Shown here: positions 8,364 to 14,301 of the stretch, piece after piece | Layout: each line of letters begins with the position of its first letter | How positions within the stretch are numbered: position 1 is the stretch's first letter | From: an uncultured Oscillospiraceae bacterium | GTDB taxonomy: Bacteria > Bacillota > Clostridia > Oscillospirales > Acutalibacteraceae | Direction: 5' to 3' | Length of the DNA: 14,301 nt | Assembly: GCA_900554525.1 (NCBI GenBank) | Contig: USHL01000014.1 | Span: forward strand, 1-14,301 | The notes under the pieces: generated by a model | Databases searched by the model: none | What the model saw: the letters and a program-made list of their open reading frames with translations, nothing else | What the model was told of the DNA's origin: nothing | Made by a program: the position numbers and the translations under genes

Positions 8364-11202
8364 CAAGCCCTAACTCCTTTCTCTTGGATGCGATCTCTGA
8401 ATCAATAGTCTCGGAGAAGTCCATAAGTATCTCTCCCGGAACCGCGCTGTCATACATTACTTTATTAAGCGCATTGCCGATATAGCGGGAAGTATAGTAT
8501 CCGCCCGGAACCTGCGGCACACCGACAAGCTCTTCCGCCTGCTTTTTCAGCATAGAAAGGGTATCGGCATCCCACGGCAGGCGTTCAAAAGCTGCTACAT
8601 TGGCGGTCATAACGCGCGCAGACTGACCGAGCGCCATCTCAACGCGCGTAGCGTATTTATACTGCGCGTCCTCGCCCGACCACCATTTGAGAAATTCCCA
8701 GCAGGCATCCTCATGATTGTTCTTAAGAATGATAGAGCAGGTATCGGTCGAAGCGGCGGTATGATCCACACTGCCGTCCTCCTTTACCGTACCCGGCATC
8801 ATTGCGATGCCCCAAAGCCCTTCGATTTCAGGCGCTAAAACGCTCAGGGTGCAGTAAAGCGAAAAATCGTTTATAAGTATCGGGATCTCACCCGTCCTGA
8901 AACGGTTCTGCGCGTCGAACTGCTTCGGCGACTGATAATCCGTAAAAAACTCGCTCCAGCGGGTAAACGCGCTGATTGCTTCATAAGAAGTAAGCGCCGT
9001 AGCACTCATATCCTCGTTATAAAGAGTGCCGCCGTTTTGATAGAGCATCGAATAGTAGGTTTGCAGGTCGGTCGGAATCGGAATTCCGAATTCAAGATTA
9101 TTCTTCTTTAATGTCGCCATGGCGATTATTACATCATCCCAGGTCTCGGGTATACTAATTCCCAATTCGTCAATAATGTCCTTGCGGTAAAAAAGCATAT
9201 GGTAGGACTGTGTAAGCGGCAGACCGTAAAGCGAATCCTTATAGGTTATCGGCGCAAGCGCGCTTTCCCTGAATTGTGAGGTGACCTCATCTATGTCATC
9301 GTATTGATTAAGATCGACCACCGCATTTCGGAAGGCGTAGTTCATCGCGTCGGCCGAAGCGACATTGAGCGCAATATCCGGCGCCTTCCCCGCAACTATC
9401 GCCATAAGCAGCGAGGATGTAACCAGCTTTACATCCACGGTTATATCGTGGTCGGTATAAAAATCGTCCTCGACAAGCTGCTGCAATATCGAAAGCTGGG
9501 TCTGACCCGCCGTCGTCCAGACGGTAATGGTATCCGCCCCCTCAGCCGCAGGATTTGTCTGGTATTCATCCGAAAATGTAAACAGCAGAGACTTGAGCTC
9601 AAACTCCAGCATCGAGAAGAAGCCCGCCTTAGCCTTTTTTATCTCTCCGCCGGGTGCATAAAGGCAAAAATAGTCCAGCTGCAGCGGCTGGCTTTTTGCC
9701 GAAATCATCCAGGTAGAAAGCGCCGTAATATTGGATTTAAAGCGCGCAAGCTCGCCGGTTATACGGTAAGGATCCTCGACAAATTCAGCAAGCTCTGCCG
9801 CCAGAGTACCCATATTCTTGGTGCCGGCCGAACCGCCGTCCATAGTCTCTTCTATGTAATCGCTCAGCCGCTCAAGCTCAGCCTGCTGCTCCTTAAACGT
9901 CTCTATAACGTCCGGAACCGCAGTCTCAAGCTGATAGTCGCGCAGCGTGTCGGGATTGCTTCCGGTTATCATTATAATCTTTCGGTAAGCGTCATTAAGC
10001 TCTTTTACACAGTTTTCCACCAACGGCAGAACCTCGGAAAGCTCACCGACTATAACCTCAAGCCTTACTGTGTGCTTACCCTTTGAAAGCTCTATTTTAT
10101 ACGGCTCGTCTCCGCCGAGAACACGGTTTGAAAAGCCGGAGGAATAAGCAAAATCCACCTCATCAAGCTCAGAGAAAAGCAGTTCTCCGTCTATTATTAT
10201 GCGTCGGTAGCTTGACATACCGGCATTTATATTCTGGCGGTACTTGAATGCCATTTCATAAAGCCCGTCTTCCGGAACCTCAAATTCCCATTCGATATAC
10301 TGTCCCGGATTATCCCACGAACCGCCGCCTATGGTATTCAGATATTTTTCATAAGCACTTGTGGGGCTTGTGGTTGCCGAGGTCGAATCATTGACGGCAT
10401 AAAGTGTCGCGTCGGATTTATACGCAGCGTATTCCGCCTCAAAATACAGCGGCTCGCCGCTGTAATCCTTATATTTATAGCCGGCTGAAGCCTCCTCATA
10501 TGAGGGCGCGTCAGGCTCGTTCACAAATTTAAGCTCCGAAACCTCTATGGTTTCATTTTCCATCTGAATCCTTATACGGTTTTCACCGATTTCAAGCGGA
10601 AAGTAAAGTCTGCCGCCGTAAAAATAAACATTATCGCTCAGTATTACGGTCTGCGGCTCATAAACCTCCGTCTGATTGGGAATCCTTCCGCTCTTGACGG
10701 TCTCATCGTCAAGAGGCTTTTCATCCTTCCAGCGGCGCACCAAATGCATTGACTGTGCCTCGTCAAAAGGAAGCTCGCCGTTGATATAAAGCGAAAAAGC
10801 CGGTGCGGCGCCGATACCCTCGCGGCATACGTAGGTCATGCTCACCGCATAAAGACCCGCTTTTTCAGCGTTTACGGTATATTCATAGCTGCTGCCGGCT
10901 TCGAAAACAACCGTATTCCCCGAGATGACCGGAATCTCAGCAACAGGTTTTTCAGCGTCCGGATAAGCCTCGGAAAATTCCAGATAGGAAAGCCCTGCGT
11001 CAGAGCCCGCCGCGGCGCCGGAACCGGCAGTGCCGTTTTGCACATCTTTAGCCCTGCCGTCCGCCGCTGAGGCGTCAGATATGGAGTTTATTACCTCAGC
11101 ATCTGCGTCGGCAGCATATGCGGGGGCCGCCGTCGTCTGCAAAACAAAAAGGGCGGCAAAAATCAGTGCTCCCGTTTTGATTGTCTTGTGTTTTTTAAGC
11201 AT
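8356..11202 (-). CDS. Large extracellular solute-binding protein with N-terminal carbohydrate-binding-like domains
   Basis: This 948-residue protein should capture a glycan or its fragments for the ABC permeases encoded next to it. A signal peptide covers residues 1-30, with type I cleavage after AYA, followed by a low-complexity Ala/Ser/Gly linker to about 70. Two beta-sandwich regions follow (about 72-226 and 252-384), rich in alternating strands and with CBM-like strand patterns (FEAEY, WEFEVPEDGLYEMAFKY, GKHTVRLEV). A helical segment (about 390-500) is inserted before a last strand near 508-515. The family 1 solute-binding region runs from about 556 to 948, with AGKAPDIAL, YGLPLTQSYHMLFYRKD and WEFLKWWSG. 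Usual family members are about 420-550 residues, so the N-terminal half is an extension. There is no lipobox Cys, unlike most Gram-positive binding proteins. It is the first operon gene; its stop overlaps the next start. The binding-protein call is strong; the ligand is unknown. Confidence 0.88.
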   Translation of the reverse strand: MLKKHKTIKTGALIFAALFVLQTTAAPAYAADADAEVINSISDASAADGRAKDVQNGTAGSGAAAGSDAGLSYLEFSEAYPDAEKPVAEIPVISGNTVVFEAGSSYEYTVNAEKAGLYAVSMTYVCREGIGAAPAFSLYINGELPFDEAQSMHLVRRWKDEKPLDDETVKSGRIPNQTEVYEPQTVILSDNVYFYGGRLYFPLEIGENRIRIQMENETIEVSELKFVNEPDAPSYEEASAGYKYKDYSGEPLYFEAEYAAYKSDATLYAVNDSTSATTSPTSAYEKYLNTIGGGSWDNPGQYIEWEFEVPEDGLYEMAFKYRQNINAGMSSYRRIIIDGELLFSELDEVDFAYSSGFSNRVLGGDEPYKIELSKGKHTVRLEVIVGELSEVLPLVENCVKELNDAYRKIIMITGSNPDTLRDYQLETAVPDVIETFKEQQAELERLSDYIEETMDGGSAGTKNMGTLAAELAEFVEDPYRITGELARFKSNITALSTWMISAKSQPLQLDYFCLYAPGGEIKKAKAGFFSMLEFELKSLLFTFSDEYQTNPAAEGADTITVWTTAGQTQLSILQQLVEDDFYTDHDITVDVKLVTSSLLMAIVAGKAPDIALNVASADAMNYAFRNAVVDLNQYDDIDEVTSQFRESALAPITYKDSLYGLPLTQSYHMLFYRKDIIDELGISIPETWDDVIIAMATLKKNNLEFGIPIPTDLQTYYSMLYQNGGTLYNEDMSATALTSYEAISAFTRWSEFFTDYQSPKQFDAQNRFRTGEIPILINDFSLYCTLSVLAPEIEGLWGIAMMPGTVKEDGSVDHTAASTDTCSIILKNNHEDACWEFLKWWSGEDAQYKYATRVEMALGQSARVMTANVAAFERLPWDADTLSMLKKQAEELVGVPQVPGGYYTSRYIGNALNKVMYDSAVPGEILMDFSETIDSEIASKRKELGLDE

Positions 11203-11212
11203 AGTTTACCTG

Positions 11213-11218
11213 TCCTTT
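11213..11218 (-). promoter_or_regulatory. Ribosome binding site of the solute-binding protein gene
   Basis: AAAGGA lies 10 nt upstream of the ATG at 11202, supporting that start, which is followed directly by a clear signal peptide. Confidence 0.65.
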
Positions 11219-11269
11219 CTCGGCGCGGCCGCTTTATGCGCCAAAGGCAATTTAGCATAATATATATAC

Positions 11270-11280
11270 AAAGGCCCTTT
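11270..11280. promoter_or_regulatory. Small palindrome just inside the transcript
   Basis: AAAGG-C-CCTTT is an 11-bp odd palindrome at about +6 to +16 of the predicted transcript. The position would suit a repressor site or a short RNA hairpin. It is short, so the functional claim is weak. Confidence 0.25.
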
Positions 11281-11292
11281 ATTTTCATTAAT

Positions 11293-11321
11293 ATTATACA
11301 ATCGAAGAATATTCATTTCAA
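11293..11321 (-). promoter_or_regulatory. Sigma-A type promoter of the transporter operon
   Basis: On the minus strand, TTGAAA (11316-11321) and a consensus TATAAT (11293-11298) are separated by exactly 17 bp. Transcription would start near 11286 and give a leader of about 85 nt before the solute-binding protein gene. It is the only convincing promoter I see for the eight genes downstream, whose junctions are all short. Confidence 0.82.
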
Positions 11322-11328
11322 TGCGGAT

Positions 11329-11351
11329 TATTCCTTGATATGTGAGGAATA
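11329..11351. promoter_or_regulatory. Inverted repeat A, candidate operator next to the -35 box
   Basis: TATTCCT at 11329-11335 and AGGAATA at 11345-11351 form a perfect 7-bp inverted repeat with a 9-nt spacer. It ends seven bases upstream of the predicted -35 hexamer and is centred near -54, a usual place for an activator. The CCT-N9-AGG core also occurs in the repeat at 11407-11433, with the centres 80 bp apart. The regulator is not in the window. Confidence 0.45.
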
Positions 11352-11353
11352 TT

Positions 11354-11363
11354 AAACATGTTT
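11354..11363. promoter_or_regulatory. Perfect 10-bp palindrome upstream of promoter
   Basis: AAACATGTTT is its own reverse complement. It lies two bases upstream (minus-strand sense) of the inverted repeat at 11329-11351, about 70-80 bp upstream of the predicted transcription start. It might be a regulator half-element, but a 10-bp palindrome can arise by chance in AT-rich DNA. Confidence 0.25.
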
Positions 11364-11406
11364 TCCATGACCCGTAAATACCGCCTGCAAAAGGATTTCG
11401 AGCCAT

Positions 11407-11433
11407 TTTTAACCTTGTACGGGCAGGTTAAAA
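11407..11433. promoter_or_regulatory. Inverted repeat B, candidate distal operator
   Basis: TTTTAACCT at 11407-11415 and AGGTTAAAA at 11425-11433 form a perfect 9-bp inverted repeat around a 9-nt spacer. It lies about 134 bp upstream of the predicted transcription start and abuts the T-tract of the hydrolase terminator. It shares a CCT-N9-AGG core with the repeat at 11329-11351. It could be a regulator site, or a second stem-loop of the terminator region. Confidence 0.4.
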
Positions 11434-11471
11434 TAAAGCGGAAATTCATCACCGGCTATGATTTCCGCTTT
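11430..11471 (-). terminator. Rho-independent terminator after the hydrolase gene
   Basis: A perfect 11-bp inverted repeat (AAAGCGGAAAT at 11435-11445 with ATTTCCGCTTT at 11461-11471) encloses a 15-nt loop. On the minus strand the stem is followed by ATTTT, and it starts about 50 nt after the hydrolase stop codon. The plus strand also has a T-rich tail (AGATTTTATTG), so it could work in both directions, but nothing on the plus strand appears to need it. Confidence 0.75.
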
Positions 11472-11520
11472 AGATTTTATTGTAGGATCAGACAAATACG
11501 GCCGCTGCATTTAGGGCAGT

Positions 11521-14301
11521 TTACTTGATTCCCTTAATTATAACCGGGGAACCGTTAAGCGGAACGGTCACTTTTCCGTTTTCCGCCGTATATACCGTTT
11601 CGTTACCCATAAGGTCGGTCACCGTAACCCTCTCCGCCGATGCGTCAAAAGTCACGGCCAGGCTTGACTTCCATCGGTCGACCCACGGATAAGCCGCCAT
11701 GCGGTCAGGCCTTGTCTGCGGCATCGCGTCATTAGGCTGGCGTGAGCAGTTGGACCAGGCCGCCGTAACCTCTCCGTACAGCTCCGTTTTCAGTGTTACC
11801 GCACGTACCTGATCACCGTCATCATAACGCGAAAATTTCGCCTCGGTCACGCTTTCAAGCTGTCTTGTCATATTAGCATAAGCTGCCGCCGCAGGCTTGG
11901 GCAGTATCCTGCCGTAATAATCCGGATAATAAAAATATCCGAAATTGAATTCAGGATCATCGGCACTGACGCCTATGCCGGAATTTGAATAATCGGTAAG
12001 GCAGTAGGTCATAACGGCCTTTGCGCCATAGGCAAGGCTCAGCATATAGCTTCGGGTATTGTAATCTGCCTGAGTCCGCAGATCCACCGCCTTTTTAAAG
12101 CCCGCCTGAGTAGGGTACCCGGTCTCTGTTACATAAAAATCCTTTTCGCCGTAGCTGTCAATAGCTCTGCGGGTTCTCCGGAGTGCCTGCTCAACATGCC
12201 AAATGTTATCCCCCGCCGCATTAAGGTCAGGTGAATACGGATATCCGTACGGATGAACCGCCAAAGTGTCAAACTTATCCCACAGCCCTTCCGTATACAG
12301 CTTTTCAAGCCAGCTCGACTGCGCCCCCGAAACGGCCGCCGTTATATAATTATGGCCTCTTTGCTTGATATTGTAATAACCCGGCATAAAATACTGTTCC
12401 ACATAACTGTCGAATATGCTGTCCAGCCTTGAAGGATTGCTTATTGTAGGCAGATTCAGCTCGTTTCCGCTGTTGAAAGCGTCAATTCCGAATTGCTCCA
12501 TAGCGGTGATATACGAAAGACTCCCGTTTCCGGTACCGAAAAGACGTATACCGTTGTTCCTTGCCGTATTTATGAAGCGTTCCGTCATTTCGAGATCGTT
12601 TTCACGGAATGCGGTACCGCGGGTTACGGCCACCCCTATTTTACCGGCAAGGTCCAAATAATCCTCGTAAGGCTCATATTCACCGCCCAAAATCTGATTT
12701 ATGCCGAACGGACTGCTTTCGCCGTACTTATAATCATACTCCTCAAGCAGCATAAACGGATATACCTCACGGTAGCTGCCTCTTTCGGTAGTTATCATCA
12801 GATTGAGATAAAACATACCGAAATATCCGGGATTTATATCTAAAAGACGGTCAAGGCGCCCGTCGGCCGGAATGGTATTATTAATAAACGTACCCTCATC
12901 CACCATACGTCCGTAATAATCTCGTATGTCGTATCTGAGGCTGAATAAAGTCTCATCCTCTTCAAGATTTGTAACGTTAAGATTAAGCTTTACAGCGTCG
13001 CCTATAAATACAGACGAAGCCTCGCTGTTCCCTTCGGTCGGTTCGACCCCGACCGCCGCAGGAAGATCTCTGCCCTCAAAGCGCGTGGTATAATCAGGAT
13101 TATCCCCCTGCGCGCAGTTTTCAAATACAACGGTATATTTTACCGTATCTCCGTCTTTGTCTTCCTCTCCGAAATACATCGGCAGCCGGTCCTTCGGGTA
13201 ACGGACATAAAAATCCCACAAATAATCGGGCAGATTATCGCTCTGAAGAAATGTATACATCCGGTTTCCTCCGCCGAAACGGTGAACCGTATAAAAGCTG
13301 TCGGTCGTTTTATAAGGGTAATCGCCGTCCGAAGGATATGTCCATCCGCATTCAACGCCGCTGTCAAAGCCGTCCCAGCTGTTAATAAAGCCTCTGTCGA
13401 TATACGAGCCGTTTGCCTCGGGCGATATCACCCCGGAAAAGTCCGCCGTATACTCCACTTTGCAGGATCTTCGGCCGAAAACAAGCCTTGCTTCAAAGCT
13501 TCCGCCCGTACAATCATACCGTACGGTGAGCACTTTTCTGCCGTATACATCGTTTTCTTCACTGAAATCCGCCACACCGTAAACCTCATAATCATTGCCT
13601 CCCGTATTCAGGTGCATCTGTCCCGCGCCCGAAACGGTATCGATAAGCGTTCCGTTTTGATCCTTTATAGCAAAAACCTCGCGGCTTCCGATTATGCCGT
13701 AGGCATAGGTCTCACCCTCGTAATAATAGTCGAGCTGCGAACAATCTGCCGGCAATGAACATACATATGACTTGTCCGGACCGTCTGAAAGCCGGCCGCT
13801 GCCGCTGTTTTCTCCCGGCGTTGCTCCTTCGTCTGTATTTCCGAAGCTTCCTACCTTGGGAAAACTCTCTCCTAACGGCAGCGCCCAATCTTCATATTTT
13901 TCAAAATCAAGCTCCGGCATGGTTTCTGATCCACCCGCCTCCAAAAGTATTTTGCGCATAAGCGCAAGGTCATCCGCCCCGTTCAGTCCGTCGCCGTTAA
14001 GATCGGCCGCAGGATCATATTCCTCCGACCCGGCAAGCAGCTTTTTCAAACGTATAAGGTCGCGTATATCAACATCGCCGTCATTGTTAATGTCACCTGA
14101 AAGCCCCGCACGCACAGGCTCGCCGACTGACAAAATAAGTCCCTTTGAATCAATCCCGAGCACCTGAACATATACGGCCGAGTCGGTTTCAAGCAATGCC
14201 TCGGTCTCGGCCGTCCTGACGCTCGCCGTAACGGTTCCTGCGGCGTCATAGGACGTAACAGCATAACCTGAAGCATCCGCCGACGGCTCCCAGCTTACAC
14301 A
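11521..14301 (-). CDS. Secreted dockerin-containing glycoside hydrolase, clan GH-A-like (5' end missing)
   Basis: This is the C-terminal 926 residues of a larger protein. The frame is open to the window edge; an apparent TTG start at 14196 is not a real start, because the upstream codons complete an FN3-like domain (visible residues about 1-63). A type I dockerin follows at about 68-124, then beta-rich regions (about 185-415 and 425-520). A TIM-barrel-like catalytic region lies at about 531-815, then a C-terminal beta domain. Within the barrel, NSGNEL (Glu at 12460-12462) fits the acid/base Glu of clan GH-A, HPYG follows, and YVTETGYPT (Glu at 12124-12126) fits the nucleophile. Barrel and motifs resemble GH39/GH5-type retaining enzymes, but I cannot assign the family or substrate. 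The enzyme presumably acts outside the cell on a polysaccharide. A terminator separates it from the transporter operon downstream, so the link is by neighbourhood only. Glycosidase call is fairly sure, the family uncertain. Confidence 0.8.
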   Translation of the reverse strand, partial: CVSWEPSADASGYAVTSYDAAGTVTASVRTAETEALLETDSAVYVQVLGIDSKGLILSVGEPVRAGLSGDINNDGDVDIRDLIRLKKLLAGSEEYDPAADLNGDGLNGADDLALMRKILLEAGGSETMPELDFEKYEDWALPLGESFPKVGSFGNTDEGATPGENSGSGRLSDGPDKSYVCSLPADCSQLDYYYEGETYAYGIIGSREVFAIKDQNGTLIDTVSGAGQMHLNTGGNDYEVYGVADFSEENDVYGRKVLTVRYDCTGGSFEARLVFGRRSCKVEYTADFSGVISPEANGSYIDRGFINSWDGFDSGVECGWTYPSDGDYPYKTTDSFYTVHRFGGGNRMYTFLQSDNLPDYLWDFYVRYPKDRLPMYFGEEDKDGDTVKYTVVFENCAQGDNPDYTTRFEGRDLPAAVGVEPTEGNSEASSVFIGDAVKLNLNVTNLEEDETLFSLRYDIRDYYGRMVDEGTFINNTIPADGRLDRLLDINPGYFGMFYLNLMITTERGSYREVYPFMLLEEYDYKYGESSPFGINQILGGEYEPYEDYLDLAGKIGVAVTRGTAFRENDLEMTERFINTARNNGIRLFGTGNGSLSYITAMEQFGIDAFNSGNELNLPTISNPSRLDSIFDSYVEQYFMPGYYNIKQRGHNYITAAVSGAQSSWLEKLYTEGLWDKFDTLAVHPYGYPYSPDLNAAGDNIWHVEQALRRTRRAIDSYGEKDFYVTETGYPTQAGFKKAVDLRTQADYNTRSYMLSLAYGAKAVMTYCLTDYSNSGIGVSADDPEFNFGYFYYPDYYGRILPKPAAAAYANMTRQLESVTEAKFSRYDDGDQVRAVTLKTELYGEVTAAWSNCSRQPNDAMPQTRPDRMAAYPWVDRWKSSLAVTFDASAERVTVTDLMGNETVYTAENGKVTVPLNGSPVIIKGIK
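13930..14100 (-). other. Type I dockerin domain, internal to the hydrolase
   Basis: Two EF-hand-like calcium-binding repeats are visible. The first reads GDINNDGDVD and continues to a conserved Asp, followed by an Leu/Lys-rich helix. The second reads ADLNGDGLNGADD, again followed by an amphipathic helix. Both match the dockerin pattern D-x-N-x-D-G with an Asp at position 12. Dockerins bind cohesin modules and usually sit at the C-terminus of cellulosomal enzymes. Here the module lies between an FN3 domain and the catalytic region. Whether a cohesin partner exists in this genome cannot be seen. Confidence 0.88.
14113..14301 (-). other. C-terminal part of a fibronectin type III-like domain
   Basis: The open frame at the window edge reads VSWEPSADASGYAV, then later YVQVLGIDSKG and a final strand ending GEPV. 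This is the typical FN3 pattern of a Trp in strand B, a central Tyr, and Y-x-V-x-x-x-D near strand F. The domain's start lies outside the window. FN3 modules act as spacers in many secreted bacterial glycosidases. Confidence 0.65.

Larger units (their letters stand above)
11203..11520. other. Intergenic control region between hydrolase and transporter operon
   Basis: This 318-bp gap holds the hydrolase terminator, a sigma-A promoter reading into the transporter operon, several inverted repeats around that promoter, and a leader of about 85 nt. A 66-codon minus-strand frame runs through it but contains the promoter itself and resembles nothing I recognise, so I do not treat it as a gene. I see no known riboswitch. 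Confidence 0.7.

Noticed and set aside
9304..10086. A 260-codon plus-strand frame antisense to the solute-binding protein gene.
   Set aside because: It is a shadow of the codon pattern of the real gene: rich in Arg and His, no ribosome binding site or neighbours, and the minus-strand product has clear domains.
11222..11242. GGCGC/GCGCC inverted repeat in the leader, possible riboswitch or attenuator.
   Set aside because: Only five base pairs with an 11-nt loop, no T-tract after it, and no recognisable riboswitch core.
11206..11406. A 66-codon minus-strand frame filling the intergenic region, with a weak AAGG before its ATG.
   Set aside because: The operon promoter and its inverted repeats lie inside it, its sequence resembles no protein I recognise, and it ends just before the next gene by chance of a TAA near the ribosome binding site.
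14194..14196. TTG as the start codon of the hydrolase gene.
   Set aside because: The frame stays open for 35 more codons to the window edge and those codons encode the rest of an FN3-like domain; a TTG inside a strand region is not a sensible start.

Overview
The window looks like part of a polysaccharide-use locus from a Gram-positive, gut- or rumen-type Clostridia (Oscillospiraceae/Ruminococcaceae-like). This is inferred from the strong AGGAGG-type ribosome binding sites, a type I dockerin next to a fibronectin type III domain, sugar ABC importer genes without their own ATPase, and secreted proteins with classical Gram-positive signal peptides. I cannot name a species. Every gene I support reads on the minus strand, so the biological order runs from high to low coordinates. 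I see no rRNA, tRNA, CRISPR array, IS element or other mobile element.

Region 1 (14301-11521) is the 3' part of a large secreted, multidomain glycoside hydrolase. Its reading frame stays open to the window edge, so its 5' end is missing. The visible order is end of an FN3 domain, type I dockerin, beta-rich domains, a clan GH-A-like TIM barrel, and a C-terminal beta domain. A stem-loop terminator follows the gene.

Region 2 (11520-11203) is the only long non-coding stretch. It holds the terminator, a near-consensus sigma-A promoter (TTGAAA-N17-TATAAT) reading into the next gene, and several inverted repeats. Two of these share a CCT-N9-AGG core and have centres 80 bp apart, so they are candidate operators.

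Region 3 (11202-15) is a tightly packed eight-gene unit, probably one operon. In order it encodes: a very large solute-binding protein with N-terminal carbohydrate-binding-like beta-sandwiches; a MalF-like and a MalG-like permease; a membrane-anchored NHL beta-propeller protein with TPR-like helices; a Yip1-family membrane protein; a secreted DUF5696-family protein; and a second MalF-like/MalG-like permease pair. No ATPase is encoded in the window, so a shared MsmX-type ATPase elsewhere is the likely energy source.

A plausible reading is that the upstream hydrolase cuts an extracellular glycan and the solute-binding protein captures the products for one or both permease pairs. The NHL/Yip1/DUF5696 trio, lying between the two pairs, would be an accessory module of unknown function at the outer face of the membrane. 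This trio and its placement are the most interesting part of the window. The substrate cannot be read from the sequence.
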